DNA from: an uncultured Clostridia bacterium
Lineage (GTDB): Bacteria > Bacillota > Clostridia > UMGS1810
DNA: 5,781 nt
Direction of reading: 5' to 3'
NCBI GenBank assembly: GCA_905210855.1
Contig: CAJLYL010000092.1
Coordinates: 1 to 5,781 of the forward strand
Of this stretch, positions 1-4,368 are shown one piece after another (the stretch's first letter is position 1; each line of letters opens with the position of its first letter). The notes below the pieces were generated by a model, which searched no databases, had not been told where the DNA came from, and saw only the letters and a list, made by a program, of their open reading frames with translations. A program made the translations under genes and the position numbers.

Positions 1-1285
1 GCAACAACATGGACCCGGCAGCGGCGCTTTTCGGTGCCGGCATAGGCACGCTGGTTTATGTATTCTTTACCAAAAAGAGCAGTCCGGTGTTCCTCGGTTC
101 ATCTTTTGCTTTTCTCGGTTCAATGGCGGCTGCCTTTGCAGGCGGTGTGTCTATGCAGCTCGGATATCTCGGACTTATTATAGGTGCGATTTTTGCCGGA
201 CTGGTGTATGTGCTAATCGCAGCAATTGTTAAGGTGGCAGGAGTTGACTGGATAGACAGACTGATGCCGGCGGTATCGGACCTACGGTTTCCATTATAGG
301 ACTTTCGCTCGCAGGAAATGCCGTAGGCGACCTGCAGAACGGCAAGGTTATGGCAGATGTGGTTACTCAGGCTGTGGAGGACGGCAAGATAGTCGATGTG
401 GTATCTCAGGTGCCTGTTGCTTCTCCGCTCATCTGTGTGCTCTGCGGTCTTGTTGCGCTGTTTGTTATAGTGCTGTGCTCCACCTTCGGCAAGAAAACAG
501 CAAGGCTCATCCCCTTTATCATCGGTGTGCTTGCAGGCTATGCGGTTGCACTTGTGTTCACGCTCATAGGAAATGCGGCAGATATAGACGTTCTCAAGAT
601 AATCAGCTTTGCACCGTTTACCGCGCTTGTTGAGAACGGCGTCGGCATCAACACTTTCTTCTCGATTCCGAGATTTACATTCCTCACTGCCCTCGACGGC
701 TTTGGCGAGCTGAACGGCGCATATGTCGGCAGTATTGCCGCGGCATACGTACCGGTTGCATTTGTTGTGTTTGCAGAGCACATTGCAGACCATAAGAACA
801 TATCTTCGATTATTGAGAGAGACCTGCTTAAGAAACCCGGACTTTCCAGAACCCTCCTCGGAGACGGCGTCGGTTCAATGTTCGGTGCGGTGTTCGGCGG
901 CTGCCCCAACACTACATACGGCGAGTCAATCGGCTGTGTTGCCATTACGGGTAATGCTTCGGTTGCTACCATAATCGCGGCGGCTGTCGGTGCAATCATC
1001 ATCTCGTTTGTAGCTCCGTTTGTGGCATTTGTTAATTCTATCCCCAGCTGTGTAATGGGCGGTATGTGTGTTGCGCTCTACGGCTTCATAGCAGTCAGCG
1101 GATTGAGAATGTTTAAGAACATTGACCTTGACGAAAACAAAAACCTCTTTGTTGTCAGCTCAATTCTTATCACAGGTATCGGCGGACTTTCGCTCACATT
1201 CGGTTCTATCACAATTACACCGGTTGCCTGCGCTCTCATCATCGGAATCATCGTAAACCTGATGCTTTCCAAGAAGCAGGCGTAA
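1..1285 (+). CDS. uraA: Uracil permease (NCS2/UraA family), 5'-truncated by the window and frameshifted
   Basis: Inner-membrane uracil:proton symporter of the nucleobase-cation symporter-2 family, which imports uracil for salvage. The reading frame is already open at the window start (codons from position 3). By comparison with remembered E. coli UraA, about 40 N-terminal residues lie upstream. Family marks in order are a GIGTL segment, the LGSSFAF motif, successive hydrophobic helices, FAEHIAD with Glu at 776-778, and the signature PNTTYGES with Glu at 923-925. The two Glu residues match the uracil-binding E241 and E290 of UraA. The position equivalent to UraA His245 is Asp here. The C-terminus ends in a short basic tail, SKKQA. 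The frame changes near 273-277: codons run in one frame to Pro-Ala-Val, then continue as Gly-Pro-Thr-Val-Ser-Ile-Ile-Gly in another. One inserted base restores about 427 continuous residues. The cause is either an assembly error or a genuine inactivating mutation. A Met at 350 opens the downstream frame but lies inside the transporter domain, so it is not a believable native start. pyrR follows 81 bases later, which supports a pyrimidine role. The family call is secure; whether the gene works is not. Confidence 0.93.
272..278 (+). other. Apparent single-base deletion (frameshift) in uraA
   Basis: Upstream codons end ...ATG CCG GCG GT, and downstream codons begin ATC GGA CCT ACG GTT. An extra base, most simply an A giving GTA ATC (Val-Ile), would join them and restore the Val-Ile-Gly-Pro segment expected in NCS2 permeases. 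Without it the protein stops at 297-299 after about 14 bases-worth of unrelated codons. The missing base would make an AA pair, so a sequencing or consensus error is possible. The downstream 1,000 bases keep an intact, well-conserved frame, which favours a recent mutation or an artefact over old decay. Confidence 0.85.
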
Positions 1286-1297
1286 TCTGATAATAAA

Positions 1298-1351
1298 AGC
1301 GGCATTGTGCCGTTGATATCGGGTGCTGCTTAGGCGGCACCCGTTTGTCAT
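1298..1351 (+). promoter_or_regulatory. Stacked hairpins between uraA and pyrR; weak terminator or attenuator candidate
   Basis: Two hairpins are visible. The first pairs 1298-1304 with 1308-1314 (CGGCA with TGCCG at its core, three-base loop). The second pairs 1320-1329 with 1334-1343: ten pairs including one wobble, closed by a TTAG tetraloop. It is followed by only three T residues, so it would be a weak intrinsic terminator. TGAT at 1314-1317 can also pair with GTCA at 1347-1350 below the second hairpin. GTGCCG at 1307-1312 could instead pair with CGGCAC at 1335-1340, which would break both hairpins, an arrangement seen in attenuators. I do not see the classic PyrR-binding consensus. The region precedes the pyrR Shine-Dalgarno (GGAGGGG, 1355-1361). 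The pairings are seen directly; regulation is inferred. Confidence 0.45.
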
Positions 1352-1366
1352 ACGGGAGGGGTTTAT

Positions 1367-1903
1367 ATGAAATACAAATCGACAATCCTTGACGAAGCGG
1401 CTATGATGCGCACCCTGGTGCGCATTGCCCACGAGATAATAGAGAAAAACGAGACGACGGATAATCTCTGCCTTGTCGGCATAAAAACGCGCGGTGTGCC
1501 CATTGCCGAGCTGCTTGCGGAAAAAATTAAAAGCATAGGCGGCAACGACATACCCGTAGGCACACTCGACATCACCTTTTACCGCGATGATTTGTCCGAA
1601 AGGGCAGAGTCACCCACCATTGCCGAGACGGACATTCCGTTTGACATAAACGGCAAAAACACAGTGCTTGTGGATGACGTCATATTTACGGGAAGGACAG
1701 TTCGCGCAGCTATGGACGCCCTGATAAACCGCGGCAGACCGGCAACGATTCAGCTTGCCGTGCTTGTGGACAGGGGACACAGAGAGCTGCCGATTCGAGC
1801 TGATTTTGTCGGCAAAAACATTCCGACATCCAAGAGCGAGGTTGTGGCAGTCAACCTTAATTCGATTGACGGCAAATGCTCGATTGAACTGTACGAAAGA
1901 TAA
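1367..1903 (+). CDS. pyrR: PyrR: pyr operon RNA-binding attenuation protein / uracil phosphoribosyltransferase
   Basis: A 178-residue protein, the usual length for PyrR. The family binds pyr mRNA leaders in response to UMP and PRPP, causing attenuation of pyrimidine genes, and often has secondary uracil phosphoribosyltransferase activity (uracil + PRPP to UMP + PPi). It is cytoplasmic. Visible marks: the PRTase loop GIKTRG at residues 38-43; TLDITFYRDDL at about 66-76; the PRPP-binding motif VLVDDVIFTGRTV at 100-112; and the highly conserved DRGHRELPIRADFVGKN at 135-151, followed by IPTS. The ATG at 1367 is set by a strong Shine-Dalgarno, GGAGGGG, ending about five bases upstream. The gene follows uraA in the same direction after a structured 81-base leader, so the two probably share a transcript. 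That pairing matches the known pyrR-permease link in Firmicutes. Nothing in the frame looks broken. It is closer to PyrR than to a plain Upp, because the basic DRGHRELPIR block is PyrR-typical. Confidence 0.97.
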   Translation: MKYKSTILDEAAMMRTLVRIAHEIIEKNETTDNLCLVGIKTRGVPIAELLAEKIKSIGGNDIPVGTLDITFYRDDLSERAESPTIAETDIPFDINGKNTVLVDDVIFTGRTVRAAMDALINRGRPATIQLAVLVDRGHRELPIRADFVGKNIPTSKSEVVAVNLNSIDGKCSIELYER

Positions 1904-1927
1904 AATTATCAATATTATGTTGTGTTC

Positions 1928-2019
1928 GGCTCGGTATACACTTTTTATTTTTGATGACTCGGACAGCAGTGCGGTAGCGCCGAACTCGTCATACGGGAAT
2001 AAAAAGTATATACCGAGCC
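1928..2019. repeat. 92-bp near-perfect inverted-repeat element (MITE-like or long RNA hairpin) after pyrR
   Basis: Arms at 1928-1949 and 1998-2019 are complementary over 22 bases with a single mismatch. The outer part is GC-rich (GGCTCGG / CCGAGCC) and the inner part AT-rich (CTTTTTATT / AATAAAAAG). Inside, ATGAC (1954-1958) pairs with GTCAT (1988-1992), and TCGG (1959-1962) pairs with CCGA (1980-1983), extending the fold. There is no T-run directly after the 3' arm, so it is not a textbook intrinsic terminator. The size and terminal inverted repeats resemble a miniature inverted-repeat element, but I find no convincing flanking target duplication. It may also work as a transcript-end stabiliser for pyrR. 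The inverted repeat is certain; its nature is open. Confidence 0.8.
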
Positions 2020-2035
2020 TTAGTCAAATGAGACT

Positions 2036-2057
2036 CGGGCACGGGTTCGGGTTCGGT
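2036..2057 (+). repeat. Short degenerate GGGTTC tandem repeat
   Basis: GGGTTC occurs twice in tandem at 2043-2054, flanked by the related CGGGCAC before it and GGTTT after it. The repeated GTTCGG core is complementary to CCGAAC at 1980-1985 inside the inverted-repeat element, so alternative pairing is possible. It is too short to name, and its role is unknown. Confidence 0.4.
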
Positions 2058-2067
2058 TTGCTTTTAT

Positions 2068-2097
2068 GCATAAACTTTTTCTTTTTGCCGCAAAATA
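2068..2097 (+). promoter_or_regulatory. Candidate sigma-G (forespore) promoter of gpr
   Basis: GCATA at 2068-2072 fits the sigma-G -35 consensus gHATR. After an 18-base spacer, CAAAATA at 2091-2097 fits the -10 consensus CATnHTA at all but the third position. In Bacillus, gpr is transcribed in the forespore by sigma-F and sigma-G, so the match agrees with the gene. The -35 would also suit sigma-F, but the GG of the sigma-F -10 is missing. Start of transcription would fall near 2104-2105, giving a leader of only about 15 bases before the TTG start. Confidence 0.55.
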
Positions 2098-2107
2098 AGG
2101 CAAAAAG
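2081..2107 (+). repeat. 9-bp inverted repeat around the gpr -10 region
   Basis: CTTTTTGCC at 2081-2089 is perfectly complementary to GGCAAAAAG at 2099-2107, with a nine-base loop that contains most of the candidate -10 element. If transcribed from upstream (for example read-through from pyrR), the hairpin would hide part of the gpr Shine-Dalgarno (AAGGA, 2105-2109). A transcript starting at the sigma-G promoter would lack the 5' arm and leave the site free. As DNA it could also be an operator. Confidence 0.5.
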
Positions 2108-2119
2108 GATGTGATTATT

Positions 2120-3067
2120 TTGAGTAATATCAGAACCGACCTCGCCATAGAGGCGGCGCAGCTTTGCGACAGCGCATACAAAATTGACGGCGCGGACATA
2201 GAACAAAAAAAATTCGGCACCGTGGGCGTCACCTCCGTATGCATAAACACGGAGACCGCGGCGGAGCGCATAGGCAAACCTAAGGGAGAGTATGTCACCA
2301 TAGAGGCAAAGGAGCTGCGCGGCGGCGACGAAAAAATATATGATGATGTACGAAAAATCCTTACTGACGAGATAACACGTCTTGCACATCCGACGAAGAA
2401 CAAAAAAGTTCTCGTTGTGGGGCTGGGCAACTGGAATGTTACTCCGGACGCACTCGGGCCGAAAGTCATTGACGGCATAATGGTTACAAGACATCTGTTC
2501 GGCGAGGAAAAGCTCCATATTGATGAAGACGTCTGCTCGGTTTGCGCAGTCTCCCCGGGAGTATTGGGCATAACGGGGATAGAGACGGGGGAGATAATAA
2601 AGGGCATTGCGCAGAGGGCAGAGCCTGATGTGATAATCGCCATAGACGCACTGGCGTCGCGGCGTATGGATCGCGTGAGCACTACCATTCAGATATCGGA
2701 CAGCGGCATAGTACCCGGTTCGGGGGTGGGCAACCATCGCAACGCCATAACGCGCGATACCATGGGTGTGCCCGTTGTGGCAATCGGCGTGCCGACCGTG
2801 GTGGACGCAGCAACCGTGGCAAGCGATTCAATAGAGATGCTCACCGAGGCTGTTCGGGTGAATGCCGGTGAGGATTCGCATCTTTTCCGCGCGCTCAAGA
2901 GCTTTGACGACGACAACAGATACACCCTCATAAAAGAGGTGCTCAGCCCGTTTGTGGGCAACCTGATAGTTACTCCCAAAGAGGTTGACGACATCATAGA
3001 CGACATATCCTCGGTAATATCCGACAGCATAAACGCAGCGCTGCTCGACTATGGAGACGTGGAGTAA
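2120..3067 (+). CDS. gpr: Germination protease Gpr (SASP-degrading endopeptidase, MEROPS A25)
   Basis: A protease made as a zymogen in the forespore. It self-processes and, at germination, degrades the small acid-soluble proteins that coat spore DNA. I choose the TTG at 2120 (315 residues, MSNIRTDLAIE...). The only nearby Shine-Dalgarno, AAGGA at 2105-2109, lies ten bases before it, but only one base before the GTG at 2111, which would add three residues. The N-terminal RTDLAIE matches the family's self-cleavage region and resembles SASP cut sites, implying a propeptide of about seven residues, shorter than the 15 of Bacillus. GLGNWNVTPDALGP carries the conserved Asp at residue 110, and AIDALASR carries the Asp at residue 176; these match the two functional Asp residues of the family. 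Further hallmarks are GITGIETGEIIKG, TIQISDSGIVPGSGVGN, GVPTVVDAATVASD and the C-terminal VTPKEVDDII. It is shorter than Bacillus Gpr (about 370) because a stretch before the C-terminal block is reduced. spoIIP follows directly, as in B. subtilis. Confidence 0.96.
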   Translation: MSNIRTDLAIEAAQLCDSAYKIDGADIEQKKFGTVGVTSVCINTETAAERIGKPKGEYVTIEAKELRGGDEKIYDDVRKILTDEITRLAHPTKNKKVLVVGLGNWNVTPDALGPKVIDGIMVTRHLFGEEKLHIDEDVCSVCAVSPGVLGITGIETGEIIKGIAQRAEPDVIIAIDALASRRMDRVSTTIQISDSGIVPGSGVGNHRNAITRDTMGVPVVAIGVPTVVDAATVASDSIEMLTEAVRVNAGEDSHLFRALKSFDDDNRYTLIKEVLSPFVGNLIVTPKEVDDIIDDISSVISDSINAALLDYGDVE

Positions 3068-3092
3068 TATTTGTCCGCTTTTATCATAGAAT
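3065..3092 (+). promoter_or_regulatory. Near-consensus sigma-E (mother-cell) promoter for spoIIP
   Basis: TAATATT at 3065-3071 is a full match to the sigma-E -35 consensus KMATATT. CATAGAAT at 3085-3092 differs from CATACAAT at one base. The spacer is 13 bases, at the short end of the usual range (about 14, give or take one). The -35 begins with the TAA stop codon of gpr. spoIIP is a sigma-E gene in Bacillus, so the match fits. Transcription would start near 3099, leaving about 17 bases of leader that includes the GGAG Shine-Dalgarno at 3105-3108. Confidence 0.7.
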
Positions 3093-3115
3093 ATTTATAA
3101 AGGCGGAGATACCAC

Positions 3116-4270
3116 ATGAGCACTATGTATTCATCGGCACGATATGCATCGCACAAAAGATTAAGAGCAGTTTTCATAGGCAGGCGGCTTATGATGATGA
3201 CTGCTCTTTTTGTTGTGCTTGCCGTAGTGATTTCCTCTGTCGGGTTGGCGGCTTCAAAAAGGCTTAAAGCAGCTGACTTGAGTTTTAACAAATTTATGAT
3301 TTCCGAGGCAATACCGATTGTTGCGGCGGCAAGGGAAAGGGCAGAGGGCGGAGCGTTTGCCGCTGTCAAAAGCATATTAACCTTTGACTCGCGCAGCAAT
3401 TTTGAGGTTTTTCCCGTATTTTGCGGCATTTCCTCATTGAGGGCGAATCAGGCGAAGCCGAATGAGGATTCCGCGCCAAAAGCGAACGATACTGTGCCGA
3501 CGTCGGCAGAATATGCAACCGGCACGGTGCGCGACAGCGCCAATCCGTCAAACGGTCTCGAGATGAAAAATGAAACCTCATATACCGTGGATACTGCCGC
3601 GCTTTCCGAGAGCAAATTGAACATCAGCCTCGACCACAAGAACCCCGAGATACTAATTGTACACACCCATGCTTCGGAAAGCTATACTCAATCCGAAAAA
3701 TATCACTATTCCCAGAGCGATTACTCGCGCTGCCAGGATACCCGATACAACGTGGTCAGGGTGGGCGATGAGCTTGACAGCGAGCTTACCAAGCGTGGAT
3801 TCAAGGTTATTCATGACAAAACCATAAACGACTATCCTTCGTACAACAATTCATACAACAAAACTCTTGAGGTGATAAAAAGCAATCTGCAAAAATATCC
3901 GACAATCAAGTGTGTGTTCGATGTGCACCGTGATGCGGTTGTGGGCGTAAATGATGAAAAAATCAAGTTCACTGCGGATGTCAACGGTGAAAAGGTCAGT
4001 CAGATAATGCTGGTGTGCGGCAGCGATATGCTGGGACTTGAGAATCCGAACTGGCAGAAGAATCTTGCCCTTGCACTCAAAATCCAGGTCAGCATGAACA
4101 GAAAATACCCGGGGCTTATGCGCCCCGTAAATCTGCGCAAGGAGCGGTTTAATATGCATCTGACCGAGGGATCGCTGATATTTGAATTCGGCACTCACGG
4201 CAACACTCTTGACGAGGCGCTCGGCGCGGTGAAGTATCTTGCAGACGGAATAGCGGATGTATTGAAATAA
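3116..4270 (+). CDS. spoIIP: Stage II sporulation protein P (SpoIIP), cell-wall amidase/endopeptidase
   Basis: A membrane-anchored peptidoglycan hydrolase of the mother cell. With SpoIID and SpoIIM it forms the DMP complex that drives septal thinning and engulfment. SpoIIP removes stem peptides and cuts crosslinks. The protein has 384 residues, close to the 401 of B. subtilis. The N-terminus is basic (KR, R, RR at 14-24), followed by one membrane segment at about 25-46. A variable stretch leads to a low-complexity Ala/Pro/Ser/Asn/Thr linker at about 108-170. The catalytic domain runs from about 175 to the end: ILIVHTHASESY (His183, His185, Glu188), CVFDVHRDA (His271), and LTEGSLIFEFGTHGNTLDEA (Glu357), the expected metal-binding and catalytic positions. 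The ATG at 3116 has GGAG seven bases upstream; an ATG at 3125 is possible but less well spaced. The gene follows gpr after 48 bases and has its own sigma-E-like promoter. No terminator-like hairpin follows it. Confidence 0.95.
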   Translation: MSTMYSSARYASHKRLRAVFIGRRLMMMTALFVVLAVVISSVGLAASKRLKAADLSFNKFMISEAIPIVAAARERAEGGAFAAVKSILTFDSRSNFEVFPVFCGISSLRANQAKPNEDSAPKANDTVPTSAEYATGTVRDSANPSNGLEMKNETSYTVDTAALSESKLNISLDHKNPEILIVHTHASESYTQSEKYHYSQSDYSRCQDTRYNVVRVGDELDSELTKRGFKVIHDKTINDYPSYNNSYNKTLEVIKSNLQKYPTIKCVFDVHRDAVVGVNDEKIKFTADVNGEKVSQIMLVCGSDMLGLENPNWQKNLALALKIQVSMNRKYPGLMRPVNLRKERFNMHLTEGSLIFEFGTHGNTLDEALGAVKYLADGIADVLK

Positions 4271-4321
4271 GCAAAATAAGTAAAATGTCATAATTCAGTC
4301 CAAACAAGTCGGTTTTTCGCC

Positions 4322-4350
4322 TTGCTTTTGAATACCTGTTCGGATATAAT
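4322..4350 (+). promoter_or_regulatory. Candidate sigma-A promoter of the glycoside hydrolase gene
   Basis: A perfect TATAAT sits at 4345-4350, with TTGCTT (half matching TTGACA) at 4322-4327 and an ideal 17-base spacer. Transcription would start near 4357, almost at the GAGGTG Shine-Dalgarno (4357-4362), so the leader would be about 12 bases. The rest of the 98-base gap after spoIIP shows no terminator hairpin, no clear catabolite-response (cre) site and no other gene; it starts with AT-rich AAATAAG-like repeats at 4265-4285. Confidence 0.5.
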
Positions 4351-4368
4351 GTAGCCGAGGTGATAATT

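Noticed and set aside
56..793. Long open frame on the minus strand across the permease
   Set aside because: It is antisense to clear UraA codons, rich in Cys, Arg and His, and has no recognisable domain. It is a shadow of the coding strand.
350..1285. A separate 311-residue membrane protein starting with ATG at 350
   Set aside because: It is the C-terminal part of the uracil permease. Family sequence continues upstream of 350 in the same frame to 275, and the remainder lies in the frame before the deletion.
1286..1366. Classical PyrR-binding anti-antiterminator loop
   Set aside because: I looked for the conserved AGUCC...GAGG-type loop of Bacillus pyr leaders and did not find it; only generic hairpins are present.
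1928..2019. Strong intrinsic terminator of pyrR
   Set aside because: The 3' arm ends in CCGAGCC followed by TTAGTCAAATG, with no T-run. The AT-rich parts are inside the stem, not after it.
1755..2114. A 119-residue plus-strand frame spanning the end of pyrR and the spacer
   Set aside because: It starts inside pyrR in another frame, has no Shine-Dalgarno of note, and reads through the inverted-repeat element. There is no support for coding.
2109..2114. ATGTGA as a regulatory start-stop mini-frame before gpr
   Set aside because: The purine-rich site abuts the ATG with no spacing, so initiation there is unlikely.
2020..2737. Two overlapping minus-strand open frames over gpr
   Set aside because: They lie opposite strongly conserved Gpr motifs, and their translations show no family features.
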